NCBI GenBank assembly: GCA_038249135.1
Contig: JBBRWO010000062.1
Span: forward strand, 1-11,996
Direction of reading: 5' to 3'
DNA: 11,996 nt
Origin: JBBRWO01 sp038249135
Lineage (GTDB): Bacteria > Actinomycetota > Coriobacteriia > Anaerosomatales > JAAXUF01
Shown: positions 1 through 7,519 of the stretch, piece after piece
Layout: the number at the start of each line of letters is the position of its first letter
Numbering within the stretch: the first letter of the stretch is position 1
Translations under genes and position numbers: made by a program
Notes under the pieces: generated by a model
Told to the model about the DNA's origin: nothing
Seen by the model: only the letters and a program-made list of their open reading frames with translations
Database searches by the model: none

Positions 1-105
1 CCGGGGCTGGGGCTGGCGCCGAAATATTACGAAGTGCTCCTCGGCAAGCGGATTGCGAGCGATGCGCCCAAAGGGACGCCAGCGAGCTGGGATCTTCTCG
101 GGTGA
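1..105 (+). CDS. NeuB-family nonulosonic acid synthase, C-terminal end (partial)
   Basis: Frame 1 is open from the window edge to a TGA at 103-105 and gives 34 residues. The stretch carries PGLGLAPKYY, then LLGKRIASDAPKGTP and a final SWDLLG. This is the typical end of the SAF (antifreeze-like) domain of N-acetylneuraminate/legionaminate/pseudaminate synthases, which finish with an 'RPG.GL.PKY...LGK....D...GTPL.W.L' pattern. Those enzymes condense phosphoenolpyruvate with a hexosamine-derived sugar to make a nine-carbon keto acid in the cytoplasm. Only the tail is visible, so the exact product cannot be told. The stop codon overlaps the next gene's GTG start by 4 bases, which suggests translational coupling. 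The family call comes from recalled motif shape and not from a search. Confidence 0.72.
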   Translation, partial: PGLGLAPKYYEVLLGKRIASDAPKGTPASWDLLG

Positions 106-1886
106 GTGAGGATCTCGATTCGCGCATGCTGCTGATCACGACCGCGCTCGAAGAGACGTGGACGCTTCCCGAGGGTGCCGCTGATACGACCTTCCTGGCT
201 CCATGGTGCCGACGCTTCACGCGACGCGCCGTGTGGGAACCGCTTGTGGGCGCAACCGTCGACGACCCCTGGGCCACGCCGGAGCGGATTGCGAGCGGCA
301 TCGGCCGAGTCCGTGAACTGACTGAGAGTGCGCTCGAGCAACTTCAAGGGGTCCTCGGCGCTTACCATGGTGAGACCTGGTCGATTCGGGAGACTCGTAT
401 CCTGCTCGGGCCGTGGCTTCTGTCATACGTACCGGCTCAACTCGACAGGTGGGAACGGCTCGCACTTGCCGCGTCCGAGAACACCGGACTCGTTGCTTGG
501 GGCTGGCCTGACGACAAGGTCATAGTGCCCGCAGACACACTCGACGCTGTTCAGCTACTCAAGAGCGACAGCTACAACCTGCAGCTCATGACGCCGATGA
601 TGCGCGCGCTCGGCGTGGACCTCATCGTGGCCACGGACATCGTCACCGAGCCGCAGCCGCCCTTTGTCGGGGTCAGCGGCCGACTCTCCTTCAAGCGTCG
701 CGTCGCCGAGAAGTTCGCAGGGGCGGCCATTGCGATGCGAGCCGAGCGAACCATCGCGATGCGCTCGCCGCATTTCCCGCGACAGGTGCAACTCGAACTC
801 GTTCGCGCGCTAAGGCTGGGCGCGCTGCCATCGCCGGCCGGCCCCACGATTCCGCAAGCGGCGGCTGACACCTCCGTCCGTGCAGCGCTTCCTGTGCTCA
901 ACATGGGTGCCGGTGCTTTCGAACGGCATCTCGTGTCGGCACTTATCGCCGACCTGCCTACCTGCTTCCTCGAGGGTTACGCCGACTTACGCTTCGGTGC
1001 GCGTTCCATGGGACGTTACCCCGCGGCGGTTCTCTCCGCCAACGCGTGGTACTACGAGGAGGCGTTCAAGCGCTGGGCCGCCGATGGCGCGGCGGCCGGT
1101 TCGCAACTGCTGGGCGTGCAGCACGGCGGCAACTACGGAATCGACGCCTACTCGCCAAGCGAGGACCACGAGACCGCGATCACCGATCGTTACTACACGT
1201 GGGGGTGGACGCGCGACGGGGTGTTCGCGAAGACGATGCCGATGCCGGCTCCCAAACTGATGCGACACATCGACCCGATCCCGCGTGCCGATGCGACCGG
1301 CATCCTGCTGGTCACCACGTCACTGCCGCGCTACCCACTGCAGGTCGACCACGACTCCGAGCGGTTTGAACGCTATCTTGCGCGGCAGGACGAGTATCTG
1401 CGCGCAACATCAGGCGTCGCGCGCCGTGATCTGCGGGTGCGACCGCATCGCGAGTCGCTTGGGTGGGACGTCTCGGAGCGCATCGCCGAGGCGCATCCGG
1501 ATATAGCGATCGAGTCGTGGGACGTGCCCTTCGCTGAAAGCCTCGCGCGGTGTCGCGTGTTCGTCTGCGACCACCTGTCGACAACGTTCGCGGAGGCTTT
1601 GGCGGCCAACAAGCCCACCATCCTGTTCTGGGACCTCACCGAGACCCGCGTTCGTCCTGAAGCCACTGAGGTGTTCCGGCAGCTGGCCGACGCAGGAATC
1701 CTGTTCGGCGATCCGATCGCTGCTGCACGCGCCACGGCGGAGGCATATGCAGACGCCGAGACCTGGTGGAGCGAGTCTGGCCGGGTGAACGCCGTCGCAC
1801 GGTTCCGCGAGCGGTTCACGTGCACCGATGTGAATGCGCTCGGTCTGTGGGTCACGGAGCTCAAGAGCGTGCTCCACGGATCGTGA
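102..1886 (+). CDS. LIC12162-family putative transferase
   Basis: The 594-residue protein has the length and hallmarks of the LIC12162 family, named after a Leptospira protein and found in surface-glycan clusters. An N-terminal LLITTALEETW (residues 10-20) is followed by FLAPWCRRFTRR. The middle carries LLGVQHGGNYG (H341-G342-G343), then YYTWGW. A C-terminal CDHLSTTFAEALAANKP (from C489) leads to TILFWDLTETRVRPEA. The last part resembles the donor-binding side of GT-B-like glycosyl- or glycerol-phosphate transferases. No signal peptide or membrane segment is seen, so it is probably cytosolic. The GTG at 102 is preferred because it overlaps the upstream synthase stop by 4 bases. An ATG at 126 is the alternative start and would remove 8 residues. 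The biochemical activity of the family is, to my knowledge, not established. A role as transferase of the nonulosonic acid made upstream is inference. Confidence 0.82.
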   Translation: MSEDLDSRMLLITTALEETWTLPEGAADTTFLAPWCRRFTRRAVWEPLVGATVDDPWATPERIASGIGRVRELTESALEQLQGVLGAYHGETWSIRETRILLGPWLLSYVPAQLDRWERLALAASENTGLVAWGWPDDKVIVPADTLDAVQLLKSDSYNLQLMTPMMRALGVDLIVATDIVTEPQPPFVGVSGRLSFKRRVAEKFAGAAIAMRAERTIAMRSPHFPRQVQLELVRALRLGALPSPAGPTIPQAAADTSVRAALPVLNMGAGAFERHLVSALIADLPTCFLEGYADLRFGARSMGRYPAAVLSANAWYYEEAFKRWAADGAAAGSQLLGVQHGGNYGIDAYSPSEDHETAITDRYYTWGWTRDGVFAKTMPMPAPKLMRHIDPIPRADATGILLVTTSLPRYPLQVDHDSERFERYLARQDEYLRATSGVARRDLRVRPHRESLGWDVSERIAEAHPDIAIESWDVPFAESLARCRVFVCDHLSTTFAEALAANKPTILFWDLTETRVRPEATEVFRQLADAGILFGDPIAAARATAEAYADAETWWSESGRVNAVARFRERFTCTDVNALGLWVTELKSVLHGS

Positions 1887-1908
1887 CCGTTCATGCATCG
1901 GCTCGCGC

Positions 1909-1914
1909 TACACT
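1909..1914 (+). promoter_or_regulatory. Possible -10 box upstream of the nucleotidyltransferase
   Basis: TACACT fits the TAnnnT pattern of a primary-sigma -10 box and sits 32 bases before the ATG at 1947, in a 60-base gap between two operon-like gene groups. No convincing -35 is seen at 16-18 bases upstream. The nearest candidate, GTGACC at 1883-1888, is about 20 bases away, which is too far. The call is weak. Readthrough from the upstream genes is equally likely. Confidence 0.25.
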
Positions 1915-1946
1915 GAAGACACGACGCCGAGGGCAATGAGGAGACA

Positions 1947-2660
1947 ATGCGCGCATTCATTCTGGCTGGCGGCAAGGGCACACGGCTTCGCCCACTGACG
2001 CTCAACTTCCCAAAACCGCTCGTACCCGTGGGTGACATGCCTATCCTCGAGGTAGTTGTACGACAGCTCGCCGCAGCCGGCTTCACACGGATCACGATCT
2101 CAACCGGCTATCTCGCCGAGCTCATCGAGGCGTATTTCTCAGACGGTGCGAAATGGGGAGTGTCGATCGATTACGTTCGTGAAGTCACTCCGCTTTCGAC
2201 CGCCGGCCCGCTCAGGCTTGTGGATGACCTGCCCCAGCACATGCTCGTGATGAACGGCGATGTGCTGACAGACGTGGACTATGCGGCGCTCGTTCACGAG
2301 CACATCGAATCAGGCGCATCCGCGACGGTCGCGACCAAGACGCGTGACGCCAAGATCGATTTCGGGGTTGTCGAGGCGAACGACGACGGCTGGTTGGAGC
2401 GTTGGGTGGAGAAGCCCACGTATTCGTTCGAGGTGTCGATGGGCGTCTACGTCGTCTCGCGTGAGGCCGTGGCGCTCATCGACGACAACGAGGCACTGGG
2501 TATGCCCGACCTCCTCGTGCGCATCGTGGATGGCGGCGGACGTGTCTTGTGCCGTCGTTGCGACTGCTACTGGCTCGATATCGGCCGAGTCGACGACTAC
2601 GAGACCGCGCAGGCTGACTTCGCTGCCAACCGCGATCGCCTCGTGCCCCACGATGTCTGA
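1947..2660 (+). CDS. Sugar-1-phosphate nucleotidyltransferase (NTP_transferase family)
   Basis: The 237-residue protein is a single NTP_transferase domain that joins a sugar-1-phosphate to an NTP to form an NDP-sugar. The nucleotide-binding loop is LAGGKGTRLRPLT (residues 6-18), followed by PKPLVPVGDMPILE. The metal-binding aspartate lies in MNGDVLTDVD (D105), the substrate-loop signature is VEKPTYSFEVSMGVYV, and the tail has YWLDIGRVDDY. The length stops at the catalytic domain, with no C-terminal left-handed beta-helix or CBS pair. It resembles mannose-1-phosphate or heptose-1-phosphate guanylyltransferases, or the GDP-type transferases found near legionaminate genes, but the base and sugar cannot be fixed from sequence alone. 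The start is set by GAGGAG at 1938-1943 just before the ATG. It overlaps the next gene by 8 bases. Confidence 0.9.
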   Translation: MRAFILAGGKGTRLRPLTLNFPKPLVPVGDMPILEVVVRQLAAAGFTRITISTGYLAELIEAYFSDGAKWGVSIDYVREVTPLSTAGPLRLVDDLPQHMLVMNGDVLTDVDYAALVHEHIESGASATVATKTRDAKIDFGVVEANDDGWLERWVEKPTYSFEVSMGVYVVSREAVALIDDNEALGMPDLLVRIVDGGGRVLCRRCDCYWLDIGRVDDYETAQADFAANRDRLVPHDV

Positions 2661-3585
2661 CCGACGCATCCTCATCACTGGCGTCAACGGGCTTCTCGGC
2701 CGGACTCTGGTTTCACGGATTGCCGTCCTTGCCCCGGAAGCGGTGATCCTCGGCATCGACCTGACGCAGCCGAGCAACGTGCCCGGTGAAGCTTGTGACC
2801 TTGCGGACCCTGCGGCCACGCGGGCCGCGATCGTGCGTCTTTCGCCGGACCTCGTCTTCCACTGTGCCGGCGCCGTTGCGGGTCGAGACGCCGCTGAGCT
2901 CACGGCTCGGCTGGTCACACCGACACGTGTTCTGCTCGAGGCAATTGCGCTCGAGGCACCCGTGGCCATCTTCGTGGTCCCCGGTTCTGCTGCGGAATAC
3001 GGCACGCTCGCGCACGGTCACACGGCTTTCGCAGAGACGGATGTGTCGGCGCCTGTCTCGCCATACGGAATCGCAAAGGCGGCGCAGACCGCGGTCGCGG
3101 TGGATGCCGCTGCGACGGGACAGGACGTTCGCGTCGGACGCGTGTTCAACATCGTCGGTCCGGGGATTCCCCCCGCGTTCCTCACCGGCAGTGTCGCGAT
3201 GCAGCTTGCGGCTGTCGCGGCGGGCGAGGCGCAGCCACGCCTCAAGCTGGGATCGCTTTCCAGCGTGCGCGACTTCATCGACATCCGCGACGCGTGTGAC
3301 GGCCTCATCGCTATCGCGGAGCGCGGCGTGTCGGGCCGCATCTACAACATCTGCTCCGGCATCGGTCGCACCTCGCGCGAGGCCGTCGAGGCTCTCGTGC
3401 GCTGCTCTGGCATCGAAGTCGAGATCATCGAGGCTGCCGAGGAGACCTCCGGCTCTCCGCGCACCGGCCTCGACGCGAGTGTGGGCGACCCTTCGCGCGC
3501 AGCGAGTGAGCTCGGCTGGCAGCCGGCCATCACCTTCGACGACAGCGCCTGCGCGGCCGTCGCATCTGTGCGAGGGGAGCGCTAG
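2653..3585 (+). CDS. NAD(P)-dependent epimerase/dehydratase (extended SDR)
   Basis: This 310-residue extended short-chain dehydrogenase acts on an NDP-sugar. The Rossmann loop is TGVNGLLG (G10xxG13xxG16). The catalytic serine region is VVPGSAAEYG and the catalytic pair is in SPYGIAKAAQ (Y138, K142). VGRVFNIVGPGIPP and SSVRDFIDIRDACDGL are the usual sugar-nucleotide-binding signatures. The shape is closest to GDP-4-keto-6-deoxy-mannose reductases and related epimerases, but the substrate is unknown. The frame is open much further upstream, inside the preceding gene, but the ATG at 2653 is chosen because the Rossmann motif starts directly after it. The 8-base overlap with the nucleotidyltransferase, with no clear ribosome binding site, implies translational coupling. 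The two probably act in sequence on the same activated sugar, which is inference. Confidence 0.88.
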   Translation: MSDRRILITGVNGLLGRTLVSRIAVLAPEAVILGIDLTQPSNVPGEACDLADPAATRAAIVRLSPDLVFHCAGAVAGRDAAELTARLVTPTRVLLEAIALEAPVAIFVVPGSAAEYGTLAHGHTAFAETDVSAPVSPYGIAKAAQTAVAVDAAATGQDVRVGRVFNIVGPGIPPAFLTGSVAMQLAAVAAGEAQPRLKLGSLSSVRDFIDIRDACDGLIAIAERGVSGRIYNICSGIGRTSREAVEALVRCSGIEVEIIEAAEETSGSPRTGLDASVGDPSRAASELGWQPAITFDDSACAAVASVRGER

Positions 3586-3587
3586 AG

Positions 3588-4358
3588 GTGCCTGGTGAGC
3601 TGACGACCACGGAGTTCTGGGACGACTATTGGGAGGGCGTGAAGCTGCCCACCGCCGTCGACCCCGCATTCGCCTTCGACCGCACCTTCTCGGCGGCGAT
3701 CGCCGAGGTGTTCTCGGCCGAGACCGGCGTCGTGTTCGAGGTCGGCTGCGCGCCGGGCAAGTGGCTTGCGTTCCTTGCCGAGACGCACGGGCTGACCCCG
3801 GCTGGCATCGAGTACTCGCCCGAGGGCATGGCTGCCACGTACAAGAACCTCGAGCTCCACGGCATCGAGCACGCCGAGATCATCGACGGCGACTTCTTCG
3901 CTCGCGAGCCAGAGCCGCGCTTTGATGCGGTCGCCAGTTTCGGCTTCATCGAGCATTTCGACGACCCTGGCTCGGTTCTGGATCGTCATCTCGGATGGCT
4001 CAAGCCGGGGGGCCTGCTGATCATCGGCGTTCCCAACTTCCGAGGGATTCACGGTGTGCTCCAGAGGATGCTGGACCGGTCGGTGCTCGACAAGCACAAT
4101 CTCAGCGTGATGGACCCGGCGTACTTCTCGGCGTGGGCTGGGCACAGAGGCCTGGGGGTTGAGCGGCTCGGCTATCTGGGCGGCTTCGAGCCCGGACTTC
4201 CCATCGTGGACACGACGCGCATGAATCCTGCGATCTTCTTCGCCCGGGCGTTCATGTGGGCGGGCTTCCGCGCTCGGCGGTCGCCGGCACTCGACAACCT
4301 CAACGGCCCTCGCATCTCGTCGTACCTGTTGTTCGCAGCGCGTAAGCCGAGAGGCTAG
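3588..4358 (+). CDS. Class I SAM-dependent methyltransferase
   Basis: The 256-residue protein has a Rossmann-type methyltransferase core. Motif I is VFEVGCAPGKWLAFL (E51, G53, P56, G57), the acidic residue after strand 2 is in GIEYSPEG, motif II/III is FDAVASFGFIEHFDDP, and the post-core is LKPGGLLIIGVPNFRG. An N-terminal FWDDYWEG precedes the core, as in many sugar methyltransferases. The C-terminal third (MDPAYFSAWAGHRGLGV onward) fits a family-specific cap. Within a glycan locus it most likely O- or N-methylates a sugar or the glycan chain, which is inference. The GTG start is supported by GAGGGGAG at 3572-3579 with an 8-base spacer. It lies 2 bases after the preceding stop. No membrane segment is seen. 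Confidence 0.85.
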   Translation: MPGELTTTEFWDDYWEGVKLPTAVDPAFAFDRTFSAAIAEVFSAETGVVFEVGCAPGKWLAFLAETHGLTPAGIEYSPEGMAATYKNLELHGIEHAEIIDGDFFAREPEPRFDAVASFGFIEHFDDPGSVLDRHLGWLKPGGLLIIGVPNFRGIHGVLQRMLDRSVLDKHNLSVMDPAYFSAWAGHRGLGVERLGYLGGFEPGLPIVDTTRMNPAIFFARAFMWAGFRARRSPALDNLNGPRISSYLLFAARKPRG

Positions 4359-4363
4359 CAGCC

Positions 4364-5545
4364 ATGCCGCGTACGTTCGTCGCGTTTACCGAGAATTACC
4401 GGATGGGTGGCGGCAATCGATACCTCGTCGACTTCGTGAACTCGGTTGCGGCGAGCTTCGACCGTGTGGTTGTCGTGTCCAATCCGGGTGGTGTGTTCCC
4501 TGAAGACCTTGCCGCGATGCCCAGGGGAACCGAGTTGATTGACGCCCACTTCTCGACCGCGGCGAGTATCACGCACGCAGGCGGTGCCCTTGCAGCTTCA
4601 CGAGCGCGTGCGGTGCGCGTGGCCGATCCGCTCACTTTCGCATTCAACGTGCGCTCGCTCACGCGGGTGTTCCGCGACGTCGACGCTGACGTCGTCGTGG
4701 CGTTCAACGGCGGTTATCCTGCAGCGCGTGCCAATCTCGCCGCAGTCGTGGCAGCGCGAAAGGCGGGTGCGGTCCCGGTCCTATCGATCGTCGGCACGCC
4801 GGTTCCGCGTCGCCAGCGGCTGGCCCGCTACGAGGCGGGATTGGACGCGCGCGTGTGGGACGCGTGCGCAGCGGTCGTCGTCAACGCGCACTCGATCGAG
4901 CAGCAGCTCGCGACGCTGCGAGGGGTCCCGCAAGCCAAGATCCGCGTGGTTCGCAACGGACTGCCCGACACCTCGTTCGTGCGCGACCCGGAGGCGTTCT
5001 CAGCGTCACCCGTCATCGGCTGCCTCTCGCGCGTCGATGCCCAGAAGGGCGCGCTCGATCTTTTCGAGGCGTTCACTCGAATCGCCGAGGAGTTCCCGAC
5101 GGCGCGGCTTCGGTTCATCGGCGAAGGAGACGCTCGCGACGAGGTGCTCGCGCGCGCAGCATCTGCCGGCCTTGGCGAGCGCGTCGATGCGCCAGGTCGC
5201 GTTGAGGGCGACGCAGCCGCGCTCATCGCCGGATTCGACATCTATGCTTTCGCCTCACATCACGAGGGATTTCCTTACGCGGTGCTCGAAGCGATGCGAG
5301 CGGGTTGCCCGCTGATAACGACGGGTGTCGGCGGGATTCCTGAGGCCGTGACCGATGGTGTCGAGGGCCTCGTCGTGGCGCCGCATGACCCCGATGCACT
5401 CGCGGACGCGCTGCGTCGCATGCTCGGCGACGCTGAGCTGCGCGCGTCCTGCTCGGCTGCCGCCGGCGACCGCTTCTTGCGCGAATTCTCGCTCGATGCG
5501 ATGCGGCGCAGCACACTCGAGATGCTTGACTCGCTCGGCATCTGA
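4364..5545 (+). CDS. Glycosyltransferase family 4-type (GT-B fold)
   Basis: The 393-residue retaining glycosyltransferase has the two Rossmann halves of the GT-B fold. The N-terminal acceptor domain starts with FTENYRMGGGNRYLVDFVN, where the glycine-rich loop follows the first strand. The linker is IRVVRNGLPD, and the C-terminal donor domain begins with IGCLSRVDAQKGALDLFEAF. The donor-site motif EGFPYAVLE has the E-x7-E pair (E301, E309) followed by AMRAGCPLITTGVGGIPE. It is full length for the family. It would transfer a sugar from an NDP-sugar to a lipid-linked or growing glycan on the cytoplasmic side. Donor and acceptor cannot be read from sequence. GAGAGG at 4349-4354, with a 9-base spacer, sets the ATG start. 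It is the last gene before a 105-base gap, so it probably ends the first operon. Confidence 0.9.
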   Translation: MPRTFVAFTENYRMGGGNRYLVDFVNSVAASFDRVVVVSNPGGVFPEDLAAMPRGTELIDAHFSTAASITHAGGALAASRARAVRVADPLTFAFNVRSLTRVFRDVDADVVVAFNGGYPAARANLAAVVAARKAGAVPVLSIVGTPVPRRQRLARYEAGLDARVWDACAAVVVNAHSIEQQLATLRGVPQAKIRVVRNGLPDTSFVRDPEAFSASPVIGCLSRVDAQKGALDLFEAFTRIAEEFPTARLRFIGEGDARDEVLARAASAGLGERVDAPGRVEGDAAALIAGFDIYAFASHHEGFPYAVLEAMRAGCPLITTGVGGIPEAVTDGVEGLVVAPHDPDALADALRRMLGDAELRASCSAAAGDRFLREFSLDAMRRSTLEMLDSLGI

Positions 5546-5566
5546 CGACACATCAGTCGACAGCCG

Positions 5567-5608
5567 CGTCATCTGACGGGTAGCGCACGCGCGACATGCC
5601 GCTAGAAT
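5567..5608 (+). promoter_or_regulatory. Possible promoter and palindrome upstream of rfbF
   Basis: The 105-base gap before rfbF holds three things. TAGAAT at 5603-5608 is one mismatch from the -10 consensus and lies about 43 bases before the ATG. A 12-base palindrome, CGTCA-TC-TGACG, lies at 5567-5578 and could be an operator. The nonamer CATCTGACG occurs twice, at 5539-5547 (across the preceding gene's stop codon) and at 5570-5578. No good -35 is present at 16-18 bases from the -10 box. The block is a plausible start for transcription of the CDP-sugar operon, but this is inferred from position and base pattern only. Confidence 0.35.
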
Positions 5609-5650
5609 ACCTAGAGGCACGAACTCACCGTGTTCTGCGGAAGGATCCAC

Positions 5651-6430
5651 ATGAAAGTCGTCATTCTGTGCGGAGGCAAGGGCACGCGTCTGGCCGAGGA
5701 GACCTCGGTCCGCCCCAAGCCGATGGTCGAAATCGGTGGCAAGCCGATCCTGTGGCACATCATGAAGAACTACGCCGCGCAGGGTTTCGACGAGTTCGTG
5801 CTCGCCCTGGGCTACAAGGCCGACTACATCAAGAGCTGGTTCATCCACTATCGCCTCACGGCCAGCGACTTCACCATCACGCTGGATCCCAACGTCGATC
5901 CGGTCATCCACGGCAGCGCGGGCGTCGACCCGTGGAAGGTGACCTGCGTCGATACCGGTGAGGACACGCTCAAGGGCGGTCGCATCGCTCGGCTGGCAGA
6001 CCACCTCGATGGCGAGCGGTTCATGCTCACCTACGGCGACGGCCTTGCCGACGTCGACCTGAAGGCGGCGCTGGCGTTTCATGAGAGCCACGGCAAGATC
6101 GGCACCGTGACCGGCGTGCGACCACCCAGTCGCTTCGGCGAGATGCTCCTCGACGGCACCACCGTGCGGAGCTTCGAGGAGAAGCCCCAACTAGGCAGCG
6201 GCGTCATCAACGGAGGCTTCTTCATATTCGAGCCCGGCCTCCTCGACTACCTCTCCGCCGATGAAGACTGCGACCTCGAGTTTGGCGCCCTGCAGAAGCT
6301 CGCCGCAGACGGCCAGCTCGAGGTCTTCCGCCATGATGGCTTCTGGCAGCCAATGGACAACGTCCGCGAGCGCGACAACCTCGAGAGACTCTGGCACACC
6401 GGCAACGCTCCCTGGAAGGTCTGGCGATGA
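5651..6430 (+). CDS. rfbF: Glucose-1-phosphate cytidylyltransferase
   Basis: The 259-residue enzyme makes CDP-glucose from CTP and glucose-1-phosphate, the first step of CDP-deoxyhexose synthesis. The length matches RfbF/DdhA (about 257). The nucleotide loop is CGGKGTRLAEET (residues 7-18) followed by VRPKPMVEIGGKPILWHIM. The sequence then gives FVLALGYKADYIKSWF, the metal-site TYGDGLADVDL (D130), TGVRPPSRFGEM, EEKPQLGSGVINGGFFIFEP and a final FWQPMDNVRERDNLERLW, all characteristic of this subfamily. The ATG at 5651 is chosen over the upstream GTG at 5630 because GGAAGGA at 5639-5645 lies 5 bases before it and the protein then begins directly with the first strand. The stop overlaps the rfbG start by 4 bases. 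Confidence 0.95.
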   Translation: MKVVILCGGKGTRLAEETSVRPKPMVEIGGKPILWHIMKNYAAQGFDEFVLALGYKADYIKSWFIHYRLTASDFTITLDPNVDPVIHGSAGVDPWKVTCVDTGEDTLKGGRIARLADHLDGERFMLTYGDGLADVDLKAALAFHESHGKIGTVTGVRPPSRFGEMLLDGTTVRSFEEKPQLGSGVINGGFFIFEPGLLDYLSADEDCDLEFGALQKLAADGQLEVFRHDGFWQPMDNVRERDNLERLWHTGNAPWKVWR

Positions 6431-7506
6431 TCCGCTCGGCGTTTGCTGGTAAGCGCGTGCTCGTCACGGGCCACACCGGCTTCAAAGGCTCGTGGATGAG
6501 TCTGTGGCTCGCGAAGGCCGGGGCCGAGGTCGTCGGCTACGCGCTCGAGCCCAAGACCGATCGCGACAACTTCGTGGTCTCCGGCGTCGAGCCGCTCCTG
6601 GCGGAGTCGGTCATCGGCGACATCCGCGACGCCGACCACATCCGTGACGTAGTCGCGCGCCACCGCCCCGAGGTCGTCTTCCACCTCGCGGCTCAGCCAC
6701 TGGTGCGCTACTCCTACGACCACCCCGCCGAGACGCTGCACACCAACGTGGTCGGCGCCGCCAACGTGCTCGACGCCGTCCGCGGCGCAGGCAGCGCGAA
6801 GGCGACTGTCGTCATCACCAGCGACAAGTGCTACCGCAACAACGAGTGGGAGTGGGGCTACCGCGAGACCGATGCACTGGGCGGGCACGATCCCTACTCG
6901 GCAAGCAAGGCCGCCGAGGAGATCGTCGTCGCCTGTTATCGCGACAGCTACTTCGGTCCCGCCAACATGCCGCTCGCATCCACGCGTGCAGGCAACGTCA
7001 TCGGTGGCGGCGACTGGAGCGAGGACCGCATCATCTGTGACGCGATCCGCGCCTTCGAGTCAGGCACGCCGCTGGGCGTACGCAACCCCGCGTCGACCCG
7101 GCCGTGGCAGCATGTGCTCGAGCCCGTTGGGGGCTACCTGCTGCTCGCCGCGCGCATGCTGGCCGAGCAAGGCGCTCACGCCGAGCCGTTCAACTTCGGG
7201 CCCGACCCCAGCGCAGTCACGGACGTCGGCCGGCTGTGCGACCTGGCCGTCTCGGCGTGGGGCGAGGGTGCTGGCTGGGAGCAGGTCGGGCACGTCGGGG
7301 GGCATGAGGCCGGACTGCTTGCGCTCGACAGTACGCGCGCCCGACGTGACTTGGGATGGTCGCCCCTGCTCTCCGTGGACGAGGCCGTCGAGTGGACGGT
7401 CGGTTGGTACCGAGCCCGTTTCGACGGTGGGGACATGGCGGCCTTCTCGGCGAAGCAGATCGCCGACTATGAGAATCGCGCGGTCGCCCAGTGGCGAGCG
7501 CTCTAG
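6427..7506 (+). CDS. rfbG: CDP-glucose 4,6-dehydratase
   Basis: The 359-residue extended SDR converts CDP-glucose to CDP-4-keto-6-deoxy-glucose using bound NAD. The cofactor loop is TGHTGFKGSW (G15xxG18xxG21). The subfamily signature is ITSDKCYRNNEWEWGYRE, followed by GGHDPYSASKAAEE with the catalytic Y157 and K161. The motif TRAGNVIGGGDWSEDRI and later RPWQHVLEPVGGYLLL are typical of RfbG/DdhB and absent from dTDP-glucose dehydratases (RmlB). The length matches the family (about 357). It overlaps rfbF by ATGA, and GGAAGG at 6414-6419 gives a 7-base spacer. Its substrate comes from the gene before it, and its product should feed the two genes after it. Confidence 0.95.
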   Translation: MIRSAFAGKRVLVTGHTGFKGSWMSLWLAKAGAEVVGYALEPKTDRDNFVVSGVEPLLAESVIGDIRDADHIRDVVARHRPEVVFHLAAQPLVRYSYDHPAETLHTNVVGAANVLDAVRGAGSAKATVVITSDKCYRNNEWEWGYRETDALGGHDPYSASKAAEEIVVACYRDSYFGPANMPLASTRAGNVIGGGDWSEDRIICDAIRAFESGTPLGVRNPASTRPWQHVLEPVGGYLLLAARMLAEQGAHAEPFNFGPDPSAVTDVGRLCDLAVSAWGEGAGWEQVGHVGGHEAGLLALDSTRARRDLGWSPLLSVDEAVEWTVGWYRARFDGGDMAAFSAKQIADYENRAVAQWRAL

Positions 7507-7519
7507 GGAGGAGCCAACG

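Noticed and set aside
2281..2652. A 124-residue N-terminal extension of the epimerase/dehydratase upstream of its ATG at 2653
   Set aside because: It lies inside the nucleotidyltransferase in another frame, is arginine/serine-rich shadow sequence, and the Rossmann motif begins directly after 2653.
2713..3669. A 318-residue minus-strand open frame opposite the epimerase/dehydratase
   Set aside because: The plus strand carries all SDR motifs in order. The minus frame is rich in arginine, alanine and histidine and has no domain pattern.
5255..6190. A 311-residue minus-strand open frame across the glycosyltransferase end and rfbF
   Set aside because: It is antisense to two strongly supported genes and has no recognisable motif. 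Long antisense open frames are expected in high-GC coding DNA.
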